This document shows, in pieces, positions 32,955 through 41,371 of a DNA stretch of 64,000 nt; position 1 is the stretch's first letter; each line of letters opens with the position of its first letter. Origin of the DNA: Gemmatimonadetes bacterium 2013_60CM_65_52 (GTDB lineage Bacteria > Gemmatimonadota > Gemmatimonadetes > Gemmatimonadales > Gemmatimonadaceae); assembly GCA_002215645.1 (NCBI GenBank), contig NGFI01000002.1:62001-126000 (forward strand), written 5' to 3'. Under the pieces are notes generated by a model. It ran no database searches, was not told the DNA's origin, and was given only the letters and a program-made list of their open reading frames with translations. The translations under genes and the position numbers were made by a program.

Positions 32955-34427
32955 TCAGGTCCACGCCAGCGTCGTTATCGAATCCGCCGGCAGCTGGAGC
33001 ACCACAGCGCGACCTTCGACGACGATGCGCTGGGTCGCTCCGCTGGCGCCGCGATTCGTCAGGACCACCACCCGACTCTCATCGGGATTCTCGAACGCAA
33101 CATGGGCGACTCCCGCGTGGCCCCCTGTGGACTCGAGGACGCGCGCGCCACGCCGGACATGCCGTGAATAGTGCGCGAACGCCCAGAACTGTCCGCTGCG
33201 CGTCACCGCCTTCGTCTTGCTGTCGATCGTGACGACTCCACCGCACGGGAAGGGCCCGATGTTCGGATTGCCCTTCTCGTCCAGCGCGAGGTTCCAGGCG
33301 ATGATGCAGCGCGACCAGTTGCGCAGGATCCCCGCGAAATCCGATGCCCAGCGCCCCCAGTCCGTCAGATAATTGTTGGACGTGATGTCCGGTCCGCCTT
33401 CCGTCCAGTACGCGTGCTTGTCGGGATACGCGTCGTGGACGCGTGTCATTTCACCCGGCGTGCCGAGGTATCCGTGCCACGCGACGCCATCAGCGAACCG
33501 GCGCACCGCATCGTCCTGGAGTGACGCGAGCGCGCGTCCCCAGAGGTTGTAGTTGTGGTCGATCAACCAGATCTTCGTGCGAAGCCCCGCCTTGACGAAC
33601 GCGGGTCCGAGATGCTGGCCGACGAATCCGACCTCGATCTCCTGCGGCCAGGTGCATTGCGGCATCCGTCCATCCTGGTCGGTGTCCACCTCGTTCTGCG
33701 ACGTCACCGCGTCTACCACCACTCCCTCCGCGGCGTATGCCTCCACGAACTTCGTCATGTACTGGGCGTACTCGGCGAGGTAGCGGCGGCGAATCGTGCC
33801 TCCCATGAGCGAGTTGTTGTCCTTCATCCATCCGGGCGGACTCCATGGTGAAGAAAGGAGGAAGAGCTCCGGATTCACTTTTCGCGCCTCGCGCAACATC
33901 GGCAGGATCCACTGCTTGTCGTGCGCAATGGAGAACCTGGTGAGCTGCGGATCCGGCGTGGGGCTGTCGTCGTAGCTGTAGGGTTTCGTCGAATAGTCGC
34001 TCGAGCCGATACAGCTCCGGCCAACGGACAAGCCCATCTCCGACGGATGAAACAACTCGTGAAAGAGCTCGGCGCGTGCGTCCGGCGTCAACACGTTGAA
34101 CATGTACGTGGCCGCGTCGGTGAACGCGCCGCCGAAGCCGAGCACTTCCTGCTTCTTCTTTGCTGGATCGAGCGCGATGTCGTCCGGTCCGTGGATGGCA
34201 CCCGCTTGCCATGAGAAGTCGAATAGTGGCTCGTGTCGCAGTCTTCCCACGGTTTGCCAGGCATCGATCGGCGTGCGGGGCGCAATCATCACGATCTGCG
34301 CCGCGGCGGTGGCGAGAGGAATACCATAAAGCGCCACAGTGGCTCCGGCGCCCACGGCACCCGACCTGAGGAACTCGCGGCGGCTCACATCGGACGGAGG
34401 CACGGCATCGCTGTCAGGTATGTTCAT
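32955..34427 (-). CDS. Tat-exported GH30 glycosidase
   Basis: A 490-residue glycoside hydrolase family 30 enzyme with a twin-arginine signal ('DVSRREFLRSGAVGAGATVA'). GH30 landmarks: 'EVLGFGGAFTDAATYMFN', 'SPWSPPGWMKDNNSL', acid/base Glu in 'AVTSQNEVDTDQDG', nucleophile Glu in 'HAYWTEGGPD', and the C-terminal beta domain ('SRVVVLTNRG'). The family acts on glucosylceramides, beta-1,6-glucan and related beta-glycosides. Tat export of a GH30 enzyme is unusual because these enzymes have no cofactor. It is the second gene after the lipoprotein GH30 (33 bp). Confidence 0.9.
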   Translation of the reverse strand: MNIPDSDAVPPSDVSRREFLRSGAVGAGATVALYGIPLATAAAQIVMIAPRTPIDAWQTVGRLRHEPLFDFSWQAGAIHGPDDIALDPAKKKQEVLGFGGAFTDAATYMFNVLTPDARAELFHELFHPSEMGLSVGRSCIGSSDYSTKPYSYDDSPTPDPQLTRFSIAHDKQWILPMLREARKVNPELFLLSSPWSPPGWMKDNNSLMGGTIRRRYLAEYAQYMTKFVEAYAAEGVVVDAVTSQNEVDTDQDGRMPQCTWPQEIEVGFVGQHLGPAFVKAGLRTKIWLIDHNYNLWGRALASLQDDAVRRFADGVAWHGYLGTPGEMTRVHDAYPDKHAYWTEGGPDITSNNYLTDWGRWASDFAGILRNWSRCIIAWNLALDEKGNPNIGPFPCGGVVTIDSKTKAVTRSGQFWAFAHYSRHVRRGARVLESTGGHAGVAHVAFENPDESRVVVLTNRGASGATQRIVVEGRAVVLQLPADSITTLAWT

Positions 34428-34460
34428 CGTCTTTCTCGAAGTCGGACTGCGGCGAACGTA

Positions 34461-35915
34461 TCACTTCCAGACGAACGTCGCCACCGACGCTGCCGGCAGC
34501 GTAAACGTGAAGGCACGGCCCGACGCGCGAGCGACGAACGAGCTCGGCGCCGTCCCGCCATTCAATACGATCAACGCGATCGACGCATCATCAGCGTTCT
34601 GAAACGCTACATGGTCGAGCCCCTGCGCGCCCGAAGAAGCGATCCGCACCGCCCCCGGTCGCACGAACTTGCTCGCATGCGCCAATGCGTAGTACTCGAC
34701 GTTGCGCGTGACGCCGCCGGAGGCGCTCACGGTCACGACGCCGCGACAGTTGCCACAGCCGCCGAGATGCGGCCCATTCTTCTCGTCGAGCGCGAGATTC
34801 CAGAGCGCGACCCCGCGCGCCCAGCCCCGTGTCGCGCCGATGATCAACTGCCCGACGTCGAACTTGAGGTTGTCCGCGAAGACCGGTGCCCAGTCACCGC
34901 CTGAACATTCCGTGAAGTAGACGTCCTTGTCTGGATATGCGTCGTGCACCAGAGACTGCACCGACACGTTGCCCGCGTAGCAGTGCCACGCGACGCCCTG
35001 TACGTAGCGCCGCGCCAAAGAATCCTTCAGCACACCGAGCGGCTGCTGTGGCAGATCCCAGTTGTGGTCCCAGTCCCAGATCTGCGTCTTGAAGCCCGCT
35101 CTTGCGAGCGCCGGTCCGAGATGGCGACCGATCACCTCCGCGCGTTGCGACGGGTCGAGGCGCATCCCCGGATAGTTGTTCGGTTCGAACGCCGGCTCGT
35201 TCTGAAGGGTGATGGCCGCAACCGGCACGCCCTCGGCTGCATACGCCTGGACGAACTTCACGAAATAATCGGCGAATGACGGAAATGCCTCCGGCTTCAG
35301 CGTGCCGGTGATGAGACTGCCGCTCGTTTTCATCCAGGCGGGCGGACTCCATGGGCTCCCCACCATTGTGAGCTGCGGATTGATCGCCAGCGCGCGCTTG
35401 ATCACCGGAAGGCGATCGGCGCGATCGACGTCGATCGAGAATTTCGTCAGCGCACTGTCCGTTTGACCCGATGAGATGTCGTCGTAGCTGTAGTGCCGCA
35501 GCGAGAAGTCAGACGCGCCCATGGTGATGCGCGCGAAGCTGAGTCCAATGCCTCCGTCTCGTCCGAAGAGATCCTGGAGCAGCGCTTCACGCTGCGACGC
35601 CGACATCTTCTCCTGGATGAGATACACGGACGCGTCGGTGAATGCGGCGCCGAAGCCGATCATGCGTTGATAGGTCGTCGTGGGATCGACCGTGATCACA
35701 GGAAGGGCTGTCGCGCTGTCGGCGCGAAGATGCAAGTCGGGCGCACGGCTCAGCAGAAGGCTCTGGTCGCCGGTGGTGAGCCACACCTGGACTGGTGCAC
35801 CCTCTGGCGATACAGGCACCGGAGCCGGCGAGGAGGGCTGGCTGGCGGATCCGCAGCCAACGAGGCCCGCGACGAGTACAATCGAGGCGATAGTGGACGC
35901 GCTGCTTGTCGGCAT
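34461..35915 (-). CDS. GH30 glycosidase lipoprotein
   Basis: A 484-residue GH30 enzyme. The N-terminus 'IASIVLVAGLVGCGSAS' is a lipoprotein signal with lipobox LVGC and a Pro-rich linker follows. The catalytic module shows 'RMIGFGAAFTDASVYLI', 'GSPWSPPAWMKTSG', acid/base Glu in 'ITLQNEPAFEP' and nucleophile Glu in 'VYFTECSGGDW'. It is clearly paralogous to the next gene, with different cell location (outer-membrane or inner-membrane anchored versus Tat-exported). The pair probably degrades a fungal or plant beta-glucan or glycolipid; substrate not resolved. Confidence 0.9.
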   Translation of the reverse strand: MPTSSASTIASIVLVAGLVGCGSASQPSSPAPVPVSPEGAPVQVWLTTGDQSLLLSRAPDLHLRADSATALPVITVDPTTTYQRMIGFGAAFTDASVYLIQEKMSASQREALLQDLFGRDGGIGLSFARITMGASDFSLRHYSYDDISSGQTDSALTKFSIDVDRADRLPVIKRALAINPQLTMVGSPWSPPAWMKTSGSLITGTLKPEAFPSFADYFVKFVQAYAAEGVPVAAITLQNEPAFEPNNYPGMRLDPSQRAEVIGRHLGPALARAGFKTQIWDWDHNWDLPQQPLGVLKDSLARRYVQGVAWHCYAGNVSVQSLVHDAYPDKDVYFTECSGGDWAPVFADNLKFDVGQLIIGATRGWARGVALWNLALDEKNGPHLGGCGNCRGVVTVSASGGVTRNVEYYALAHASKFVRPGAVRIASSGAQGLDHVAFQNADDASIALIVLNGGTAPSSFVARASGRAFTFTLPAASVATFVWK

Positions 35916-35940
35916 AGATATCCACGATAATCACCGCATC

Positions 35941-36099
35941 GGCGCCGGGCGAGTTTTTCGCTCCGAGGCATCGCGTGCCATGAGACAGGCCGGAACCCCG
36001 CATTATTTCGTGGTTGAGGACGAACGGGTCATTCGATTCGATGCACGCCGGGCGAAGGACATTCCGCTGCTTGTGGAGGCGCTGAGGCCGACGAGGTAG
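35941..36099 (+). pseudogene. Thioredoxin-fold protein C-terminal remnant
   Basis: The last 52 codons of the track frame 35680-36099 read 'SEASRAMRQAGTPHYFVVED' and 'IPLLVEALRP', like the end of a TlpA/redoxin domain: a cis-proline 'GTPHYF' followed by two strands and the final helix. The upstream part of the frame is only the antisense of the GH30 signal region, so no CxxC active site or start exists. I read it as the 3' fragment of a lost gene; it still has a hairpin behind it at 36137-36164. Confidence 0.4.
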
Positions 36100-36136
36100 G
36101 AGGCAGCGGGCGTTCGCGGAGACGGCGTCTGAGCGT

Positions 36137-36164
36137 GCTCGGGCCGAGCTTCGCCGGCCCGAGC
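36137..36164 (+). terminator. GC-rich hairpin, perfect 10-bp stem
   Basis: GCTCGGGCCG (36137-36146) and CGGCCCGAGC (36155-36164) pair perfectly around an 8-base loop and are followed by GTTTAC rather than a T-run. It lies between the redoxin remnant and the GMC oxidoreductase gene and is probably the terminator of the lost gene. Confidence 0.55.
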
Positions 36165-36307
36165 GTTTACGCGAAGTCCCGCCGTCGGAGCGAGAGCCCC
36201 GCCTGCCGTCACACGCCAGTTGAAGGTCACATTTTGTGGGCTGAGGGCCGTCTTGCGCTCGCCGCGCCCTCCGAACATTCTCGCTCATCGCCACACGAGT
36301 TGGACTC

Positions 36308-38038
36308 ATGGAGATGAAACCGGTGCACGTCGCCCGCACCCCGCAGGTCTACGATGCCATCGTCGTCGGCTCCGGCATCTCGGGCGGCTGGGCGGCCAAG
36401 GAGCTTTGCGAGAAGGGTCTCAAGACCCTCGTCCTCGAGCGCGGCCGCCCACTCAAGCACGGCACCGGCTATGTCACCGAGCACAAGGCGCCCTGGGAGC
36501 TTCCGAATCGGGGACGGCTGAACCCCGAGCCGCTCGAGAAGGACTACTTCATACAGAAGCGCACGGGCTTCCTCGGCGAAGAGAACCTGCACTTCTTCTT
36601 CCGCGACTCGAAGAGTCCGTACGTGGAAGACAAGCCCTTCACCTGGGTGCGCGGCGATCAGGTCGGCGGCAAGTCCCTCATGTGGGGACGCTACACCTTC
36701 CGCCACAGCGACCTCGATTACACCGCAAACCTGCGCGAAGGGATCGCCGTCGATTGGCCGATCCGGTACGCCGACATCGCGCCGTGGTACACCTACGTGG
36801 AGAAGTTCGCCGGCATCAGCGGCGAAAAGCTCGGGCTTCCGCATCTGCCGGATGGACACTTCCAGAAGCCGATTCCGCTGAACGTGGTGGAGAAGGACCT
36901 TCGTCGCCGCATCGAAGCCCTGTACCCGGAGCGCCGTCTCACCATCGCGCGTGCCGCCGTACTCACCGAGCGAATCGGCGACCGGCTGCCGTGCCACTAC
37001 TGTGGTCCGTGTTGGCGCGGCTGTTCAACGGGGAGCTACTTCTCGAGCCTTTCGTCGACTCTTCCCGCTGCCGCGGCCACAGGGAATCTTACGCTGCGCC
37101 CACACAGCGTCGTGCACAGCGTGATTCTCGACGAGAAAAAGGATCGCGCAGTCGGAGTTCGTGTGATCGACGCCGAAACAAAGGAGATGCTCGAGTTCCA
37201 CGCCCGAATCATTTTTCTCTGTGGCTCGACGCTCGGCTCCACGCACGTGCTGCTCAACTCGCGATCGCCTCGTTTCCCCGATGGACTCGGCAGCTCGAGC
37301 GGCGAGCTCGGACACAACCTGATGGATCATCACTTCCAGGTTGGCGCATCCGGCGAAGTGGAGGGGTTCGAGGACCACTATTACTACGGCAACCGTCCGG
37401 TCGGCTTCTATATCCCCCGGTACAGAAACATCAGCGAGACGACGAAGATGGAGACCTTCCTTCGCGGCTACGGCATCGAGGGCGAGGCGGGCCGGCCGAG
37501 TTGGGGCCGAGGCGGCGACATCCCGGAGTTTGGCGCATCGCTCAAGGCCAAGCTGCACGACCCGGGTCCGTGGGAGGTGGGACTCACCGGATTCGGCGAA
37601 ACCCTTCCCCGCCACGAGAACTTCGTCACGCTCGATTCAGAGAAGGTCGACTCTTACGGGATTCCGCAGTTGCGCATCAACTGCTCGTGGGGACCGAACG
37701 AGCTCGCGATGCGGAAGGACATGGCCGCGTCGATGGCGGAGATGCTGGAGCGCTCGGGATTGAAGAAGGTGCGCCCGTACGACGCGTACGTCGAAGGCTC
37801 CATCGGCGCCGAACCGGGACTCGGCATTCATGAAAATGGAACGGCACGCATGGGACGAGATCCGAAGACGTCCGTGCTGAATGGGCACAACCAGGTGTGG
37901 GACGCGCCGAATGTCTTCGTCACAGACGGGGCATGCATGACGTCGTCGCCCTGCCAGAATCCGTCCATCACCTACATGGCGCTCACCGCACGTGCGGTGA
38001 ATTACGCGGTGGCCGAGTCGAAGCGAGGTCGCTTATGA
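36308..38038 (+). CDS. GMC-family dehydrogenase, large flavoprotein subunit
   Basis: A 576-residue FAD oxidoreductase of the glucose-methanol-choline family. The FAD site is 'AIVVGSGISGGWAAKEL'; 'VGGKSLMWGRYTFR' and the Cys-rich 'CHYCGPCWRGCSTGSY' follow; the catalytic region shows 'GIHENGTARMGRDP' (His) and 'CQNPSITYMALTARA' (Asn). Length and partner match membrane or periplasmic gluconate/fructose/glucoside-3-dehydrogenases that need a small subunit. No signal peptide is present, so it is probably carried out through Tat by the small subunit encoded next (4-bp overlap). A possible role is 3-keto-sugar formation, since Gfo/Idh/MocA oxidoreductases that often act with it are in the window. 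Confidence 0.88.
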   Translation: MEMKPVHVARTPQVYDAIVVGSGISGGWAAKELCEKGLKTLVLERGRPLKHGTGYVTEHKAPWELPNRGRLNPEPLEKDYFIQKRTGFLGEENLHFFFRDSKSPYVEDKPFTWVRGDQVGGKSLMWGRYTFRHSDLDYTANLREGIAVDWPIRYADIAPWYTYVEKFAGISGEKLGLPHLPDGHFQKPIPLNVVEKDLRRRIEALYPERRLTIARAAVLTERIGDRLPCHYCGPCWRGCSTGSYFSSLSSTLPAAAATGNLTLRPHSVVHSVILDEKKDRAVGVRVIDAETKEMLEFHARIIFLCGSTLGSTHVLLNSRSPRFPDGLGSSSGELGHNLMDHHFQVGASGEVEGFEDHYYYGNRPVGFYIPRYRNISETTKMETFLRGYGIEGEAGRPSWGRGGDIPEFGASLKAKLHDPGPWEVGLTGFGETLPRHENFVTLDSEKVDSYGIPQLRINCSWGPNELAMRKDMAASMAEMLERSGLKKVRPYDAYVEGSIGAEPGLGIHENGTARMGRDPKTSVLNGHNQVWDAPNVFVTDGACMTSSPCQNPSITYMALTARAVNYAVAESKRGRL

Positions 38039-38619
38039 ATCGTCGCGATGCGGTCAAGGCGATCGGCGTTCTGCTGGGAGCCGCCGTTACGCCTTCGGTG
38101 GCGCGCGCCGTCGGCGCTGGCTACCGTGCGCCCGCGCCCGGTGTGCCCTTTAAAGTGCTCACGCCACAACAGGGTGAGCTCCTCGGCACGCTCACGGAGC
38201 TCATCATTCCGGCGACCAACACGCCGGGAGCCAGAGCCGCGCGCGTGGACGCGTTCATCGATGGACTGCTCGCGGACGTCTTCCGGGCGGAGGAGCGCAA
38301 GCACTTCCTTGCGGGGCTCGCCGACGTGGACGAACGTGCGCGTGCGGCGCATGGAACAACGTTCCTCGAGCTCACGCCGGAACGACAGGTTGCACTGCTG
38401 ACGGCAATGCAGGAGGAGTCGCGTGTCGCAACGCCACCGCCGCGTCGCCGGCGGGGGCGCCCTATGCCGAGAGCGTTCTTCCCGTGGCTCAAGGAGCTCA
38501 CGCTCGTGGGCTATTACACGTCGGAGGTCGGTGCATCACGGGAGCTCCGGTACGTGCACATTGCGGGACGCTACGACGGAGACATTCCGTATCAGAGGAT
38601 CGGACGCGCGTATTCGTGA
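38035..38619 (+). CDS. Gluconate 2-dehydrogenase subunit 3 family protein (small subunit)
   Basis: A 194-residue partner of the GMC dehydrogenase. The N-terminus 'MNRRDAVKAIGVLLGAAVTP' is a twin-arginine-type signal; the mature part contains 'LTPQQGELLGTLTELIIPAT' and 'PFFPWLKELTLVGYYTSE'-like sequence ('RAFFPWLKELTLVGYYTSE'), hallmarks of the subunit 3 family. It is required for folding and export of the large subunit in related enzymes. ATG 38035 overlaps the large-subunit stop (ATGA). A cytochrome subunit is not adjacent. Confidence 0.88.
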   Translation: MNRRDAVKAIGVLLGAAVTPSVARAVGAGYRAPAPGVPFKVLTPQQGELLGTLTELIIPATNTPGARAARVDAFIDGLLADVFRAEERKHFLAGLADVDERARAAHGTTFLELTPERQVALLTAMQEESRVATPPPRRRRGRPMPRAFFPWLKELTLVGYYTSEVGASRELRYVHIAGRYDGDIPYQRIGRAYS

Positions 38620-38637
38620 GCGAGAGCGCGCGCCCCT

Positions 38638-40662
38638 TCAGATCCGCGCGCGTCGTAAGGAGACAGCGTTGAGCGCGACGACAATCGACGACATCGACAT
38701 CAGGAGGGCGGACACCGCCGGCTGAATGGACCAGCCGAGTGAGTGATAGAACGCGCCTGCAGCCACGGGAATTGCCAGCAGGTTGTAGGCGCTCGCCCAC
38801 ACGAGGTTCTGCTTCATCTTCCGCACGGTCGCCTTGCTGAGCCGAATGGCTTTCGCAATGTCGGCCGGGTCTGATCGCATCAGGACGACACGCGCTGCTT
38901 GAGCGGCAACATCTGTCCCTGCTCCGATCGCGATCCCGATGTCGGCCTGTGCCAATGCCGGCGCATCGTTGATTCCGTCGCCCACCATCGCCACCACGCG
39001 CCCTTCCTTCTGAAGGCGCTGAACGTGAACGGCCTTCTCCTCCGGCCGCACCTCGGCGAAGACTTTCTCTATCCCGACCTCGTGGGCCACGCGTTCGGCA
39101 GTGGCCTTGGCGTCGCCGCTGATCAATACGGGCTCCGTTCCCATCGCCTTCAATTCCTCGATTGCGGCGCGGCTCGAGGGACGCACGGCATCTGCAATTC
39201 CGAGAACGCCGAGCACGGCGCCCGCTCGCGCCACGAACACGACCGATTGGCCCGCAGCGGTAAGGCGCGCCGCAACTTCATTCACGGTTGCAAACGCGAC
39301 ACCCTTGTCGTTCAGTAACGCTGCATTGCCGACGAGCACCTCATCGCCGTCGAGGCGGCCGCGAACGCCTTTGCCAGGGATGTTTTCGATGTCGGTGGCC
39401 TTCGCGACAGTGAGCTTCCGATCGTTCGCCGCGCGAACGACGGCTGCCGAGAGGGGATGAGTGGAGGACGATGATACGGATGCCGCGATCGCCAACATGT
39501 CCTCAGGTCGCGCGCCGGCGGTCGGTTCGATATCGGTCACCGTGGGCGAGCCCACCGTGAGCGTGCCGGTCTTGTCCAGCACGATCGTCTGAATGCGACT
39601 CATGCCCTCGAGCGTCGCGGCGTCCTTGATCAGGATGCTGTGTTTGGCGGCTAACCCCGTTCCGACGGCTACCGCCGTGGGAGTCGCAAGTCCAAGCGCA
39701 TCCGGACATGCGATCACGATTGCCGAGATGGCAAAGGTCAACGCCGTGAGAAACGGCGCGTGTGCGAAGAACTTCCAGCCCACGAACGTCGCGACGCCGG
39801 CACCCACGGCCACGACGACGAGCACCGCGGCAGCACGATCGGCGAGACGCTGGCCAGGTGCCTTGGAGTTCTGCGCGCGCTCGACGAGACTCGCGATCTG
39901 CGCGAGAACCGTATCGCTCCCGACCTTCGTGGCCCGAGCGAGCACGGCGCCGCTTACATTGATCGCGCCACCGATGACCGCGTCACCAGCGCGCTTGTGG
40001 ACAGGGTTGCTCTCTCCCGTAATCAACGCCTCGTCCACGTCTGTTTCACCCTCAGTGAGCTCGCCATCCACAGGGATCTTCTCCCCCGGAAGAATTCGAA
40101 GCACGTCGCCGACCGCGACGGCATCGGTTGGAACCATCTCTTCTCTTCCCTCGCGAACGACGCGCGCCCGAGGCGGCACGAGGTCGAGCAGAGCGTGCAG
40201 CGCGTCCGACGTGCCGCGGCGGGCCTTCATCTCCATCCAGTGGCCGAACAACACGAACGTGACGAGCATCGCCGCGGCCTCGTAGTACGCAACGGGATAG
40301 CCGATGATCGTGAGGTACACACTGCTCAGGTACGCCGCGAGCACGCCGACCGCGATGAGAACCGACATGTCGAGCTTACGGTTGCGAAGTGCGTTCGCGG
40401 CACCAGCGATGAAGATCCAACCACTCCAGAACACGACCGGCGTCGAAAGGGCCAATCCGATCCAGCTCGCAACAGGAGGGTGGATCAGCATTGGCAGGCC
40501 CGGCACGTGGCCCGCCATGATCGCAAGCGGAATCGTCAGGACGAGTGCTAGCCAGAAGCGACGCCGCATGTCGGCTTCCATCGCCTTGGCCATGGAGCGA
40601 TCGCTCATCATTGCGGCGTGGTCCTGGCCCGCAGTGCTGTGCTCAGGTCGGCGCACAGTCAT
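38638..40662 (-). CDS. P1B-type heavy-metal ATPase (CopB-like) with a CPD transmembrane motif
   Basis: A 674-residue metal-exporting ATPase. It has no N-terminal CxxC metal domain but a short His/Met-bearing start ('MSDRSMAKAMEADMRRRF') as in CopB. The actuator motif 'TGESNPV', phosphorylation site 'VLDKTGTLTVG', 'HP' in 'STHPLSAAV' and hinge 'MVGDGINDAPAL' are all intact. The ion-path motif in helix 6 is 'IACPDALGLATPTA', that is CPD instead of the usual CPC or CPH. Copper is the likely ion by genomic context, but CPD leaves this open. The start overlaps the CDF gene end by 20 bp. Confidence 0.92.
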   Translation of the reverse strand: MTVRRPEHSTAGQDHAAMMSDRSMAKAMEADMRRRFWLALVLTIPLAIMAGHVPGLPMLIHPPVASWIGLALSTPVVFWSGWIFIAGAANALRNRKLDMSVLIAVGVLAAYLSSVYLTIIGYPVAYYEAAAMLVTFVLFGHWMEMKARRGTSDALHALLDLVPPRARVVREGREEMVPTDAVAVGDVLRILPGEKIPVDGELTEGETDVDEALITGESNPVHKRAGDAVIGGAINVSGAVLARATKVGSDTVLAQIASLVERAQNSKAPGQRLADRAAAVLVVVAVGAGVATFVGWKFFAHAPFLTALTFAISAIVIACPDALGLATPTAVAVGTGLAAKHSILIKDAATLEGMSRIQTIVLDKTGTLTVGSPTVTDIEPTAGARPEDMLAIAASVSSSSTHPLSAAVVRAANDRKLTVAKATDIENIPGKGVRGRLDGDEVLVGNAALLNDKGVAFATVNEVAARLTAAGQSVVFVARAGAVLGVLGIADAVRPSSRAAIEELKAMGTEPVLISGDAKATAERVAHEVGIEKVFAEVRPEEKAVHVQRLQKEGRVVAMVGDGINDAPALAQADIGIAIGAGTDVAAQAARVVLMRSDPADIAKAIRLSKATVRKMKQNLVWASAYNLLAIPVAAGAFYHSLGWSIQPAVSALLMSMSSIVVALNAVSLRRARI

Positions 40663-41338
40663 CACACGGCGGTTTTCCTCGAAGGCCTGCGATGCCCTCT
40701 CGAGTAATGATTGGGATCATGACCAATGCTGCCACCGGATCGGCCCACCACCATCCGAGAAGCGCATTCAGTCCAAGCCCGACAAGCACGATGGCCGACA
40801 GATACATGCAAAGGTCCGTCTGTACCGCATCGGCGTGAAGCGCTCGACTACCGAGTCCACTGGCAACCTGTCGCTTGCCGTGCGCGAGCAGCGGCATGAC
40901 GACAACAGACAGAGCTGCAACGACAATGCCGGGAATGGTTTTCGCGGGCGCCTCACGCGACCAAAGCGCATGTCCCGCATCGACCGCGATGTAGACTGCA
41001 AGCCCGATGAAACACGCTCCGATGATCCTGAGACTCAGTCGCTCTGCCACCTCGCGGCGATCAGCGTCGACATCGGCGCGCAACCGCCAAAGCGCGGCCA
41101 CGCTCGACACGACCTCAATGATACTGTCGACACCGAAGCCGATGAGCGCGACGCTGCCCGCAAGAAGCCCCGTGATGATCGCCGCGAGCCCCTCCCCGGC
41201 GTTGTAAATGAGGGTCATGCGGGACAGCCATAGCCCTCGACGCACGAGCGCGGCGCGGCCAGCGGCCTCGTGCAACAAACTGTTGCGCGAAGGCGGGGAT
41301 GACTTTGACGCTCGCTGATCACTTTCCCGTCTTGCCAT
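40643..41338 (-). CDS. CDF-family cation efflux protein lacking the cytoplasmic domain
   Basis: A 231-residue, mostly membrane-embedded protein (five to six helices). The two metal-site helices are visible: 'GSVALIGFGVDSIIEVVSS' and 'RALHADAVQTDLCMYLSAIV'. It ends shortly after the last helix with 'GKPPCDDCAPT', so the C-terminal cytoplasmic dimerisation domain of full CDF transporters is absent; the CDDC tail could bind metal instead. It lies between the RND pump and the P-type ATPase in one direction and overlaps the ATPase gene, so it belongs to the metal operon. Confidence 0.82.
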   Translation of the reverse strand: MARRESDQRASKSSPPSRNSLLHEAAGRAALVRRGLWLSRMTLIYNAGEGLAAIITGLLAGSVALIGFGVDSIIEVVSSVAALWRLRADVDADRREVAERLSLRIIGACFIGLAVYIAVDAGHALWSREAPAKTIPGIVVAALSVVVMPLLAHGKRQVASGLGSRALHADAVQTDLCMYLSAIVLVGLGLNALLGWWWADPVAALVMIPIITREGIAGLRGKPPCDDCAPT

Positions 41339-41371
41339 CTGTCACCAGGCTGACCATGGTGCGCGAGGATT

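Noticed and set aside
36220-37833. 537-aa plus-strand ORF over the GMC gene
   Set aside because: Overlaps the GMC dehydrogenase in another frame and shows only Arg/Pro/Ser-rich shadow sequence.
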